A stretch of 64,000 nucleotides of DNA from positions 2,695,236-2,759,235 of the forward strand of contig NZ_FWEX01000006.1 in assembly GCF_900170025.1 (NCBI RefSeq), in the 5' to 3' direction. How positions within the stretch are numbered: the stretch's first letter is position 1; the number at the start of each line of letters is the position of its first letter. Made by a program: the position numbers and the translations under genes. Source of the stretch: Nitrospira sp. ND1 (GTDB lineage: Bacteria; Nitrospirota; Nitrospiria; Nitrospirales; Nitrospiraceae). Below the pieces are notes generated by a model. The model was not told where the DNA came from. It was given only the letters and a program-made list of their open reading frames with translations, and did not search any database. Shown here in pieces: positions 46,037 to 54,056 of this stretch.

Positions 46037-46198
46037 ATGTCGATTTCGGCCTTCCCCGACGACTATTTTATATGACGCGCTAGTTAATCCGGAATCGGAG
46101 GGGGAGTGATTGCCGCAGGAAAGAGGTCGATGTCGATTTTCTCCGGCTTTGACGACTATCTTCTAACCGCAGGAATTAATCATTCGGAAGGAGAAACT
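46037..46198. repeat. Imperfect direct repeat upstream of a VOC gene
   Basis: Two ~65-bp segments starting ATGTCGATTT (46037 and 46130) share GACGACTAT(T/C)TT and a TTAAT(C)...CGGA(A) end, 93 bp apart. The second copy ends at the Shine-Dalgarno of the next gene. It may be a duplicated leader or remnant. The 380-bp gap 45820-46199 has no supported ORF. Confidence 0.4.
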
Positions 46199-46199
46199 C

Positions 46200-46613
46200 A
46201 TGCCGACAAGGACCAAGAAGCGGGCGGCGAAGAAGCCACAGGCGGCGGCCAGTATCGTCTGGTTTGAGGTGCCCGCCGACGATCTCGACCGGGCGAAGAA
46301 ATTTTATGGCTCGTTGTTCGGCTGGACCTTCGCGAAGATTCCGGCGGCCATTTCCGACTACTGGCACATCGATACCGGCGGAAAAGATGCGACGCCCGAC
46401 GGCGGTTTGATGCCACGTATGTATCCGGAGCAATCCATCACCAACTATGTGGGCGTGCCGTCGGTGACGATGGCGATGAAAAAGGTCGAGAAACTCGGAG
46501 GGGCGATCTGCAAGGCCAAGACGGCGGTGCCCGGCATGGGGTATTTCGCCATCTGTCAGGACACGGAGAGCAATACCTTTGCCCTATGGGAGATGAACGA
46601 GCGCGCCAAGTGA
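46200..46613 (+). CDS. VOC-family protein
   Basis: 137 aa with GGAAGGAG before the ATG. A short Lys/Arg/Ala-rich lead (TRTKKRAAKKPQAA) precedes the VOC fold: IVWFEVPADDLDRAKKFYGS, FGWTFAKIP, and the closing GMGYFAICQDTESNTFALWE. The pattern matches glyoxalase/bleomycin-resistance-like proteins common in ECF42 neighbourhoods. The basic N-terminal lead is unusual. Confidence 0.88.
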   Translation: MPTRTKKRAAKKPQAAASIVWFEVPADDLDRAKKFYGSLFGWTFAKIPAAISDYWHIDTGGKDATPDGGLMPRMYPEQSITNYVGVPSVTMAMKKVEKLGGAICKAKTAVPGMGYFAICQDTESNTFALWEMNERAK

Positions 46614-46647
46614 GAATGCCGCAGAAGGCATGGAGAAGGGAGTGGTC

Positions 46648-47004
46648 ATGAAATATCTCTGCCTGGTGTATGTCGAAGAAAAGACGTTGAATGCCATGTC
46701 CCGGGATGAGCGGGTCGCGTTGTCGGACGAATCCATGGCGTATTGTGATGAGTTGCAAAAAAACGGTCAACTTCTTGGGGCGTCACCCCTCCATCCGGTA
46801 GAAGCCGCGACGACGGTGCGGGTGCGGGCCGGGAAAGTCTCCACGACCGACGGGCCCTTTGCCGAAACGAAGGAACAGTTGGGCGGGTATCTGTTGATCG
46901 ATGTCCGGGACCTCAACGACGCCGTACGGATCGCCTCGAAGTTTCCCGCAGCTCAGTACGGCAGTATCGAAGTGCGGCCGATTAAAGAGGGCGGTTGTGC
47001 CTGA
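46648..47004 (+). CDS. YciI/DGPF-domain protein 1
   Basis: A 118-aa ferredoxin-like-fold protein, from the ATG at 46648 with AAGGGAG upstream. YLCLVYVEEKTLN, the signature TDGPFAETKEQLGGYLLID (DGPF) and AAQYGSIEVRPI are diagnostic of the YCII-related family. Such proteins are usual companions of ECF42 sigma factors and are probably part of a stress regulon. It is 34 bp after the VOC gene. Confidence 0.93.
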   Translation: MKYLCLVYVEEKTLNAMSRDERVALSDESMAYCDELQKNGQLLGASPLHPVEAATTVRVRAGKVSTTDGPFAETKEQLGGYLLIDVRDLNDAVRIASKFPAAQYGSIEVRPIKEGGCA

Positions 47005-47054
47005 CTGTTCGGTCGACGAGGCAACGGATTGAGGGGCTTTCATGGAGGCACGGC

Positions 47055-47414
47055 ATGAAATTCATCTTGTTGGTTCATCACGACGAAACGGCATTCGAGA
47101 AGATGAGCGAGAAGACAAAGAAGGGCCTACTGGCGGAGTCGATTGGGCTCTGCCATCAATTGGATGCGAAGGGGGAGTACGTGCATGCCTCTCCGGTTCA
47201 CCCGGCTGAGACGGCGGCGATCGTTCGGGTTCGAGAAGGCAGGCCCATTGTGACCGACGGGCCCTTCATCGAAACACGGGAACAGATGGCGGGCTATTTT
47301 CTCATTGAGGCGAAGGATCGTGATGAAGCGGTGGCCATTGCAGGGCGAGTGCCGGGCGCACGCATTGGGACGGTTGAGGTGCGACAAGTGAGGGAAATCA
47401 CTGGATTGCCGTGA
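47055..47414 (+). CDS. YciI/DGPF-domain protein 2
   Basis: 119 aa, from the ATG at 47055 after GGAGGCACGGC. FILLVHHDETAFEKM, TDGPFIETREQMAGYFLIE and GARIGTVEVRQV match the DGPF family. It is a paralogue of the preceding gene, 50 bp apart, and the two are probably co-transcribed. Confidence 0.93.
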   Translation: MKFILLVHHDETAFEKMSEKTKKGLLAESIGLCHQLDAKGEYVHASPVHPAETAAIVRVREGRPIVTDGPFIETREQMAGYFLIEAKDRDEAVAIAGRVPGARIGTVEVRQVREITGLP

Positions 47415-47425
47415 ACAAGGTGCTG

Positions 47426-47505
47426 AGAGCTAATGGCCTATGGCGCATAGCATATAGCTCGAACAAGCAGCATCGCGGCATTATTGGCTATACGCCATAA
47501 GCTCT
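47426..47505. repeat. Imperfect inverted repeat between YciI 2 and the Asp-box gene
   Basis: The left arm (47426-47451) reads AGAGCT, seven extra bases, then TATGGCGCATAGC; the right arm (47486-47505) is the reverse complement of AGAGCTTATGGCGTATAGCC. It could form a hairpin in the 132-bp gap and act as a terminator or attenuator, but no T-run is present. Confidence 0.5.
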
Positions 47506-47546
47506 TGTGTGGCGCGAGAGATAAGCGCCTATGAAAGGAGTCGGAT

Positions 47547-48728
47547 ATGAGCCGGGTACGGGTACTTGTCGGGACGAAGAAGGGTGCGTTCATTCTCACA
47601 TCGGATGGCACGCGGAAACAGTGGGATGTGCAGGGGCCCCACTTCGGCGGCTGGGAAATGTACCATCTGAAAGCGTCGCCTGCCGATCCGGATCGGTTGT
47701 ATGCCTCGCAGACCAGCAGCTGGTTTGGGCAGGTGATTCAACGTTCGGACGATGGCGGCAAGACCTGGAACCCGCCGGGTACCAAACCGGAAGATTTGAT
47801 GGGGACGGACGGAATGCCCAACGGCGCAAGTAACATGTTCGTCTATGACGCGTCGGCGGAAACGGGCAAACCGTTGACCACCCACCAGCATTATGATGGC
47901 ACGCAGAAGCCGTGGGCATTCAAACGCATCTGGCACCTAGAACCCTCGCTGACCGATCCGGACACGGTCTATGCCGGCGCGGAGGACGCCGCGATCTTCA
48001 AATCGTCGGATGGGGGAAAGACCTGGAATGAGCTGCCGGGGCTGCGTAGTGCGAAGGGCCATCTCTGGCAGCCCGGCGCCGGGGGGATGTGCCTGCACAC
48101 CATTCTGTTGGATCAGAGCCAGCCCGATCGCATGTACATCGCCATCTCTGCGGCGGGCGCATTCCGCACCGACGATGGTGGCAAGACCTGGAAGCCGATT
48201 AACCGCGGTCTCAAGTCGCAATATGAGCTGCCGGATCCGGATGCCGAAGTCGGCCACTGTGTGCATCGCATTGCCATGCATCCGTCACGTCCGAACGTGC
48301 TGTTCATGCAGAAGCATTGGGACGTCCTTCGCAGCGACGATGCCGGCGACTCGTGGCACGAGGTTAGCGGCAACCTGCCGAGCGATTTCGGGTTTCCGAT
48401 CGCGGTGCATGCCCATGAGCCGAATACGGTGTATGTGGTGCCGATCAAGAGCGATTCAGAACATTATCCGCCGGAGGGGAAACTCCGGGTGTATCGCAGC
48501 AAGACTGGCGGCAATGAATGGGAGGCACTCACAAAGGGTCTGCCGCAGCAGGATTGTTATGTGAACATTCTGCGCGACGCGATGGCGGTGGATCAGCTTG
48601 AGCCCTGCGGCCTCTATTTCGGGACGACCGGCGGGCAGGTCTATGCGTCCCGCGACGGGGGTGACAGTTGGACGGCGATTGTGCGGGATTTGCCGGGAGT
48701 GTTGTCCGTAGAGGTCCAGGCGCTCTAA
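47547..48728 (+). CDS. Asp-box (sialidase-like) beta-propeller protein
   Basis: 393 aa, AAAGGAG before the ATG, no signal peptide. At least six blades carry Asp-boxes: [58 protein letters not shown] and [11 protein letters not shown]. The fold matches BNR/exo-alpha-sialidase, but the catalytic Arg triad and Asp/Tyr are not evident, so a structural or binding propeller is as likely as an enzyme. It is followed after 240 bp by a MoaD-like gene, a pairing worth noting. Confidence 0.85.
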   Translation: MSRVRVLVGTKKGAFILTSDGTRKQWDVQGPHFGGWEMYHLKASPADPDRLYASQTSSWFGQVIQRSDDGGKTWNPPGTKPEDLMGTDGMPNGASNMFVYDASAETGKPLTTHQHYDGTQKPWAFKRIWHLEPSLTDPDTVYAGAEDAAIFKSSDGGKTWNELPGLRSAKGHLWQPGAGGMCLHTILLDQSQPDRMYIAISAAGAFRTDDGGKTWKPINRGLKSQYELPDPDAEVGHCVHRIAMHPSRPNVLFMQKHWDVLRSDDAGDSWHEVSGNLPSDFGFPIAVHAHEPNTVYVVPIKSDSEHYPPEGKLRVYRSKTGGNEWEALTKGLPQQDCYVNILRDAMAVDQLEPCGLYFGTTGGQVYASRDGGDSWTAIVRDLPGVLSVEVQAL

Positions 48729-48731
48729 CGT

Positions 48732-48848
48732 CTGCTGAAAATGGCCGCCAGCGGCGTTCTCAGTCGCGACTCTCACTGCGACGTACCCCGAGGGTACGCC
48801 TCATTCGCGTCGCTCCCTGCGGCCTTGCTGGACGACCATTTTGAGCAG
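48732..48848. repeat. Structured ~118-bp dispersed repeat, copy a
   Basis: It opens CTGCTGAAAATGGCCGCCAG and ends with the inverted form (CTGGACGACCATTTTGAGCAG). The centre holds a perfect hairpin CGTACCC (48782-48788), loop CGA, GGGTACG (48792-48798). It matches copy b at 49271-49388 in the same orientation, starting 3 bp after the propeller stop codon. Confidence 0.8.
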
Positions 48849-48968
48849 CGTTATGGAGAGAGAAGCCAGGTACGGCTGTTAAACAGCCCTGTGACTGCCA
48901 CGACGGTTGAGAGTTGAGAGGGGATTGACGGCTCGCTTCGCCTACGAGCGATGTACGAGGGAGGATAC

Positions 48969-49265
48969 ATGGTTCGTGTCGTATTACCCGCACATTTGCG
49001 GACGTTGGCGCGTGTGACGGGGGAAGTGTCGCTGGATGTGGCAAGTCCGGTAACGCAGCGGGCGGTGCTCGATGCGCTTGAGGCGCGGTACCCCATGTTG
49101 CGGGGAACCATTCGCGACCATGTCACGCACAAGCGGCGGCCGTTCATTCGGTTCTTTGCCTGCGAGCAGGATCTGTCGCACGAGTCGGCTGATGTCCCCC
49201 TCCCGGACACAGTGGCATCTGGGACCGAGCCGTTATTGATCGTAGGGGCGATGGCGGGCGGGTAA
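48969..49265 (+). CDS. MoaD/ThiS-like ubiquitin-fold protein
   Basis: A 98-aa protein from the ATG at 48969 (GAGGGAGG immediately upstream; ATG 48951 is out of position for it). [20 protein letters not shown] and [19 protein letters not shown] are the beta-grasp opening, and the chain ends in Gly-Gly (VGAMAGG), the C-terminus used by MoaD/ThiS for adenylation and thiocarboxylation. No E1-like MoeB/ThiF gene is adjacent. It lies exactly between the two copies of the ~118-bp structured repeat. Confidence 0.88.
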   Translation: MVRVVLPAHLRTLARVTGEVSLDVASPVTQRAVLDALEARYPMLRGTIRDHVTHKRRPFIRFFACEQDLSHESADVPLPDTVASGTEPLLIVGAMAGG

Positions 49266-49270
49266 GCGGG

Positions 49271-49388
49271 CTGTTGAAAATAGCCGCCAGCGGCGTTCTC
49301 ACCTCGGAACCGTCCTCAACGTAGCCCCGAGGCTACGCCTCCGGCGCTTCCATCGGCTGCGGCCTTGCTGGACGACTATTTTGAACAG
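49271..49388. repeat. Structured ~118-bp dispersed repeat, copy b
   Basis: CTGTTGAAAATAGCCGCCAG at the left and the inverted form (CTGGACGACTATTTTGAACAG) at the right. The central hairpin is CGTAGCC (49320-49326), loop CCGA, GGCTACG (49331-49337). Compared with copy a, the stem bases changed on both sides together, keeping pairing. It starts 6 bp after the MoaD-like stop. Confidence 0.8.
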
Positions 49389-49459
49389 CCTGCACCAACC
49401 GTTATAAGGGTAATTCTGGTACCGATGATCCGTTATCAGCTGGTAAGGAGTGAACTGTC

Positions 49460-49945
49460 ATGCAAAAGATAGCGCCATGTTTGTGGTTCGACGATCAGGC
49501 CGAAGAGGCGGCGAAGTTTTATGTGGCGACGTTCAAAAAGGCGAAGCTCGGTCCCATCACCTACTATGGAGAGGCCGGTGCGACGGTCTCGGGAAGACCG
49601 AAGGGTTCGGTGATGACCGTGGCATTCGAAATCGATGGGCAGGAGTTTCTGGCCTTGAACGGCGGTCCCATCTTTCAATTTACTGAAGCGGTTTCGTTGA
49701 TGGTGAAGTGCGAGACGCAAGAAGAGATCGATCACATGTGGGAGGCCCTGTCCCGAGGCGGAGAAGAGGGGCAATGCGGGTGGCTCAAAGACAAGTACGG
49801 CCTCTCGTGGCAGATCGTGGTGCCGCAGTGGGATGAGATGTTGCGGGATAAGGATGCCGCGAGGTCAGAGCGGGTCATGGCGGCGATTCTCAGTATGACC
49901 AAGCCGGATCTGCAGCGCGTTCAACAGGCCCATGAGGGCCGATGA
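49460..49945 (+). CDS. PhnB-like VOC protein
   Basis: 161 aa. QKIAPCLWFDDQAEEAAKFY and the domain core (VAFEIDGQEFLALNGGPIF, CGWLKDKYGLSWQIVVP) match the PhnB/3-demethylubiquinone-methyltransferase-like VOC group. Many members are encoded next to ECF sigma factors; a catalytic role is not established. A TAAGGAG element precedes the ATG. It is co-directional with the DoxX gene 27 bp on. Confidence 0.92.
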   Translation: MQKIAPCLWFDDQAEEAAKFYVATFKKAKLGPITYYGEAGATVSGRPKGSVMTVAFEIDGQEFLALNGGPIFQFTEAVSLMVKCETQEEIDHMWEALSRGGEEGQCGWLKDKYGLSWQIVVPQWDEMLRDKDAARSERVMAAILSMTKPDLQRVQQAHEGR

Positions 49946-49972
49946 CGGCAAGCAGGCCAAGGAGGCGCAATC

Positions 49973-50341
49973 ATGGGTTGGCACCTGATCTGGGGTGGAC
50001 GGGTCATTTCTGGTCTGCTTGCTTGTCTGCTGGCGATGAGCGCAGCGATGAAGTTGGTCGGTGGCCGGGAGGTGATCGAAGGCTTTGCCCGGATGGGACT
50101 TCCCGAGTCTCTGCGCGTCCCTCTTGGGGTGCTGGAATTGGTCTGTGTCTTGGTCTATGTTTTTCCGGCCACATCCGTCATGGGCGCCATTCTCCTGACC
50201 GGCTATGTCGGCGGTACGATCGTGACCCATCTGCGAATCGGTGAGCCGGTGGTGTTTCAGATTGCGCTGGGTCTCTTGGTCTGGTTGGGACTGTACTTGC
50301 GCGAGTCTCGACTGAAATCGTTGCTCCCATTGAGAACCTAG
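49973..50341 (+). CDS. DoxX-like membrane protein
   Basis: 122 aa with four TM helices (VISGLLACLLAMSAAMKLVG, VPLGVLELVCVLVYVFPA, MGAILLTGYVGGTIVTHL, QIALGLLVWLGLYL). The motif LLAMSAAMKLVGGREVIEGF resembles the DoxX-like family, which is redox-associated. GGAGG precedes the ATG. Its stop codon abuts repeat copy B. Confidence 0.88.
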   Translation: MGWHLIWGGRVISGLLACLLAMSAAMKLVGGREVIEGFARMGLPESLRVPLGVLELVCVLVYVFPATSVMGAILLTGYVGGTIVTHLRIGEPVVFQIALGLLVWLGLYLRESRLKSLLPLRT

Positions 50342-50514
50342 TCCGGATTATTCATGAATACCTGCTCCGTCGTCCGATCCTGTCGCCCGGCGAGACTGTT
50401 CTCGTTCGGCCTGCTCGACGGACTGTAGGTACGCCTGCGTCGGCCTCATGTGCGAGAAGCCTCGGCGGGTTTCCGCCTCGAACGCCTCGCGACGGCATTT
50501 ATAAATAATCCGGG
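50342..50514. repeat. MITE-like ~174-bp dispersed repeat, copy B
   Basis: It starts right at the DoxX stop codon with TCCGGATTATTCATGAAT and ends ATTTATAAATAATCCGG, a terminal inverted repeat of about 17 bp that matches the ends of copy A (1676-1849). Internal blocks are shared with copy A, in the same orientation. No coding sequence lies within. Confidence 0.75.
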
Positions 50515-50622
50515 CTCGTGCCCTGTCGATTTTCGCCTGTGAGGGCGACTAATGGGTAGATGGCGGCCGGTGCGGGAACGAGGCCGTCGCACAACCATTT
50601 CACCAGGGAAGGAGCGCGTCCC

Positions 50623-51051
50623 ATGCGATTTATTGTATTCGTCAAAGCTACCAAAAATTCAGAGGCGGGTGTGATGCCGAGCCAGGAGTTGCTGGCCGCC
50701 ATGATGAAATATAACGAGGAGCTGGTACAGGCCGGAGTGATGCTTGGAGGGGAGGGGCTTCACCCGAGTTCGAAGGGCGTCCGCGTGAAGTTTTCGGGTA
50801 GCAAGCGAATTGTCACCGACGGACCGTTCGTTGAGACGAACGAGATCGTCGCCGGCTATTGGTTATGGCAATGCAAATCCAAAGAAGAGGCCATCGAGTG
50901 GGTCAAACGCTGTCCCAGTCCGATGCCAGGCGAAGAATCTGAAATCGAGATTCGTCCCTTGTTCGAGGCCGACGATTTTGGAGCCGAGTTGACTCCTGAG
51001 CTTAGAGAGCGGGAAGAGCAGCTACGGGCGCAAGCAGCCGGCAAGAAGTAG
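50623..51051 (+). CDS. YciI/DGPF-domain protein 3
   Basis: 142 aa, from the ATG at 50623 with GGAAGGAG upstream. RFIVFVKATKNSEAGVMPSQ, then TDGPFVETNEIVAGYWLWQ and a C-terminal extension (FEADDFGAELTPELREREEQ) are diagnostic of the longer YCII/PhzA-like type used by ECF42 systems. Several residues differ from paralogues 1 and 2, so it is the most divergent of the three. Confidence 0.93.
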   Translation: MRFIVFVKATKNSEAGVMPSQELLAAMMKYNEELVQAGVMLGGEGLHPSSKGVRVKFSGSKRIVTDGPFVETNEIVAGYWLWQCKSKEEAIEWVKRCPSPMPGEESEIEIRPLFEADDFGAELTPELREREEQLRAQAAGKK

Positions 51052-51058
51052 GACAGTC

Positions 51059-51145
51059 ATGGGGGTCTTTTGCAGCATGGATAAGATGGTCGACAAGGAT
51101 TTCGAGGATGGCCTGGCCTCCCTCAAGGCGTTGGCCGGGAAATAA
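51059..51145 (+). CDS. Very short ORF after YciI 3
   Basis: 28 codons starting with ATG and ending TAA, beginning 7 bp after the preceding stop. The product (KMVDKDFEDGLASLKALAG in the middle) has a helical, protein-like composition but no known domain. It may be the tail of a former gene or a small peptide. Confidence 0.2.
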   Translation: MGVFCSMDKMVDKDFEDGLASLKALAGK

Positions 51146-51245
51146 CAGTGCCAGGGGTCTTGTCAGACTTGATCTGATCGTATGACGCGAGCATAGTTCT
51201 AGAAGAAGATACTCAACACATCTCAGTCAGACTCAGGAGGCCATT

Positions 51246-51845
51246 ATGCGATACATCACGGTGACACTGGTTGCGCTTGCGTTGGTCATGACAGCCTCGT
51301 TTGGTGAGGCCAAAGAAAAGAAGCATGACAAACAAATGGACCCGCAGGCGATGATGGAACTCTGGCAGAAGCTGGCCCAACCCGGTGAGCCGCACAAGGC
51401 GTTTGCCGGCTTAGCCGGCACCTGGACGACGACGACGAAGGAATGGATGGAACCCGGGAAACCTCCTACGGAAGCGAGTGGGACGGCTGACATGAAGATG
51501 CTCTTGGGCGGACGTTTTCTCTATCAGGAGTTCAACAGCCAGATGATGGGGCAGCCGTTTTCCGGAATCGGGATCGATGCCTATGACAACGTGCGCAAAA
51601 AATATGTGACCGCCTGGATGGACACCATGGGGACCGGCATCTTCATCATGGAAGGAACGGCGAGTGCAGACGGGAAGACGATCACGCTGAAGGGGTCGCA
51701 TCCCGAACCGGGCGGCGGGCAGATGCACCATCGCGCAGTTTGGAAGTTAGTGGACAGCAATACGCAGACGTTCGAGATGTATGGAAACCACGGGCACGGC
51801 AAGGAAGCGAAGATGATGGAGATCACTTATACCAGGAAGCCGTAA
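51246..51845 (+). CDS. DUF1579-family secreted protein
   Basis: 199 aa with a signal peptide (ITVTLVALALVMTASFGEA) and AGGAGG before the ATG. The domain AFAGLAGTWTTTTKEWMEPG, MKMLLGGRFLYQEFNSQMMG and a closing EITYTRKP matches DUF1579, a lipocalin-like beta-barrel family. It is widely found near ECF sigma factors and DoxX/VOC proteins. Ligand unknown. Confidence 0.9.
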   Translation: MRYITVTLVALALVMTASFGEAKEKKHDKQMDPQAMMELWQKLAQPGEPHKAFAGLAGTWTTTTKEWMEPGKPPTEASGTADMKMLLGGRFLYQEFNSQMMGQPFSGIGIDAYDNVRKKYVTAWMDTMGTGIFIMEGTASADGKTITLKGSHPEPGGGQMHHRAVWKLVDSNTQTFEMYGNHGHGKEAKMMEITYTRKP

Positions 51846-51976
51846 GGTGCACTCTCCTAAACCCTGTGACGTGAGAGCATCGAGCGGCGTGGACAGTGTG
51901 AAGGCATGAACACTGTGCCCTGGGCATAGCCGCATCAGTGGCCGGTGAGTCATCCATTCTTCGAAGGGAGGCCGTT

Positions 51977-52411
51977 ATGCAACGGACGATCGGATTCCTC
52001 GCGATGGCACTCATTCTGACAAGCCTGAGCGGCTGCAGTTATCTCTTTTACCCACGAGCCGGCGACTACGCCACGCAGGCGAAGGGGGCGAACGGTGTCG
52101 AGACCATGATGAACCTCTCCAGCATGATGGAGGCGACCGCGTCCAAGGCCAAGGGTGGGAAGGGTGTCGATACGGCCTTCGACGATCTCCACAATCAGTT
52201 CCATGCCTTGAGTGATTCGTTCTGCGGTGTGACGGATGCACAAAGCAAAACACCGGCCTATGCGTTGGCGGTGACGCATAAGAAAGAACTTAGTGCGATT
52301 TTCAAACGGCTGTGGAAGTTCAAAGATGATCAGCCTCAGCGAGACCAACACCTTGAGTTGTTGGCCACTGAGTTGAAAGAACTCCGTGAGACGTTGCGGA
52401 CGATCAAGTAG
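51977..52411 (+). CDS. Lipoprotein of unknown function
   Basis: 144 aa from the ATG at 51977, with GAAGGGAGG upstream. The signal ends in a lipobox LSGC, so lipidation at that Cys is expected. The mature part is helical (EATASKAKGGKGVDTAFDDL, LEVLATELKELRETLRTI-like end). I do not recognise the family. Confidence 0.7.
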   Translation: MQRTIGFLAMALILTSLSGCSYLFYPRAGDYATQAKGANGVETMMNLSSMMEATASKAKGGKGVDTAFDDLHNQFHALSDSFCGVTDAQSKTPAYALAVTHKKELSAIFKRLWKFKDDQPQRDQHLELLATELKELRETLRTIK

Positions 52412-52859
52412 GGCCAGTCGTAGAGGATGATGGCAGCATGGTCTGCCGGGCGGAGGCTAGTTGAATCACCTTTGATACGTGCTGCGCGCTCTGGCATGGT
52501 CAAGTGAGGAAGATGTTGGAATTTACCTAGCCTAGGACGTCAGAGTTAAGCATCTTCAGTCAGGGAACATGAGTGGGAAGAGGGTGGCGAATCCAGGCGT
52601 GGGAGACTGGGATCTCGCGCCCCCTTCCCATGATGGCGTCCCCACCGAACCACGTGTCGTCTCCCCGCTCGGCGCAACCTTCAAGTCTCGTGCAGTCCAT
52701 TCTTGAACTAAGGGAAGAGCACTGTGCCCTGATTGCTTACGAGTGTCTGCCACGCAGATGCGCGCCGAGGCTCCGTTGCTTACGCAGGAGCCAACCAGTA
52801 AGATAGGCTTCCAGTAATATCCCATGAACTGCGTAATCAGATTTTATCAGGGAGCGAGC
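52412..52859. other. 448-bp intergenic stretch upstream of RND system 2
   Basis: No supported ORF. A possible promoter for the pump operon is TTGCTT (52776-52781) and TAAGAT (52799-52804), spaced 17 bp and 56 bp from the adaptor start. No CTGCCG-type palindrome like those of system 1 is present, so this pump is probably not under the same activator. Confidence 0.3.
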
Positions 52860-54056
52860 ATGGCCAGGCGATCACGATTTTCAACTGTAGCCCCGATGAT
52901 ATACGGGTGCCTGGCGTTGGCGCTGCTCTCAAGCTGTAAGCAGGAAGTCGGTTCTTCCCAGGCCCCTCCGGTTCCAGAGGTCGGCATTGTCGTGGCGACG
53001 GCGCAGGACGTGCCCGATGAGCCGGAGTTCATCGGACAGTCGGAGTCATCGCGGCCGGTAGAAATCAGATCGCAGGTGACAGGGATTCTCAAAGAATGGT
53101 TCTTTAAGGAAGGCCGTGACGTCAAGAAAGGCGACCGCCTCTATCAGATCGACCCGGTGCCCTTTCATGCCGCAATGTTGAGCGCGAAGGCGAAAGTCGC
53201 TCAGGCAGAGGCGCGACTGGTGCAGGCCAAGCAGAATCTAGCCCGGGTGAAGCCCTTGTTGGCCGAGCAGGCCGTGAGTACAAAAGATGTCGATGATGCG
53301 GTGGCCGAGGAGATGGCGGCGAAAGCGAACCTCGAAGGCGCCAAGGCGGAACTGGTCAAAGCCAAGTTCGATCTCGACAACACGCTGATCGTGGCGCCCA
53401 TCAGCGGCATGATCGAGCGGACGCGTGTATATGAAGGACGACTTGTGTCGGCCCAGACCGATCTCCTGACGATCATTCAGCAGGTCGATCCCATGTATGT
53501 GATCGTCAGCGCACCGGAAAGTTTTTTATTGAAGCGGCAGCGCGACAGTACGGCCAAACGGATTCAGCACCCCGGCGTCTATCAATTGCGCGGCGTCCTG
53601 ACCTTTGCAGACGGGACCACGTACGGGCAGGAGGGGGTGTTGGACCTCTTGGATGTCGGACTCAAAACCGATACGGGATCGCGGCAGGCCCGGGTAGTCT
53701 TTCCCAATCATGATCGCGTGCTGCTGCCCGGGCAGTTCGTGCGGGTTCGCTTCAAGGGGACGGTCAAGACCGGCGCGATTCTGGTGCCGCAGCGTGCTGT
53801 GCAGCAAGGCGCCAAGGGGTCCATCGTGTTTGTCGTCGGGAATGAGGACAAGGTTGAGATGCGGGAGGTTCAGGCGACCAGCTGGCAAGGCAACCAATGG
53901 ATTGTCGAGCAAGGGTTGCATGTCGGGGACCGCATCATCGTGGAAGGTCTGCATAAGATTGCGCCCGGCGCGCCGGTGAAGCCTGTGCCGCTTCCTGCTC
54001 CTGCCGCGACGACCGTTCCGACTGCCGCCAAGCCGCAGCCGGAGCGCGCCTCGTGA
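52860..54056 (+). CDS. RND efflux periplasmic adaptor lipoprotein (system 2)
   Basis: 398 aa, from the ATG at 52860. A lipobox (ALLSSCKQ) predicts a lipoprotein. Domains: lipoyl halves (PVEIRSQVTGILKEWFFKEG and LIVAPISGMIERTRVYEG), an alpha-hairpin with LVQAKQNLARVKPLLAEQAV, and barrel strands. It resembles the AcrA/MexE-type adaptors. Its TGA overlaps the permease start (GTGA), indicating translational coupling. Confidence 0.95.
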   Translation: MARRSRFSTVAPMIYGCLALALLSSCKQEVGSSQAPPVPEVGIVVATAQDVPDEPEFIGQSESSRPVEIRSQVTGILKEWFFKEGRDVKKGDRLYQIDPVPFHAAMLSAKAKVAQAEARLVQAKQNLARVKPLLAEQAVSTKDVDDAVAEEMAAKANLEGAKAELVKAKFDLDNTLIVAPISGMIERTRVYEGRLVSAQTDLLTIIQQVDPMYVIVSAPESFLLKRQRDSTAKRIQHPGVYQLRGVLTFADGTTYGQEGVLDLLDVGLKTDTGSRQARVVFPNHDRVLLPGQFVRVRFKGTVKTGAILVPQRAVQQGAKGSIVFVVGNEDKVEMREVQATSWQGNQWIVEQGLHVGDRIIVEGLHKIAPGAPVKPVPLPAPAATTVPTAAKPQPERAS

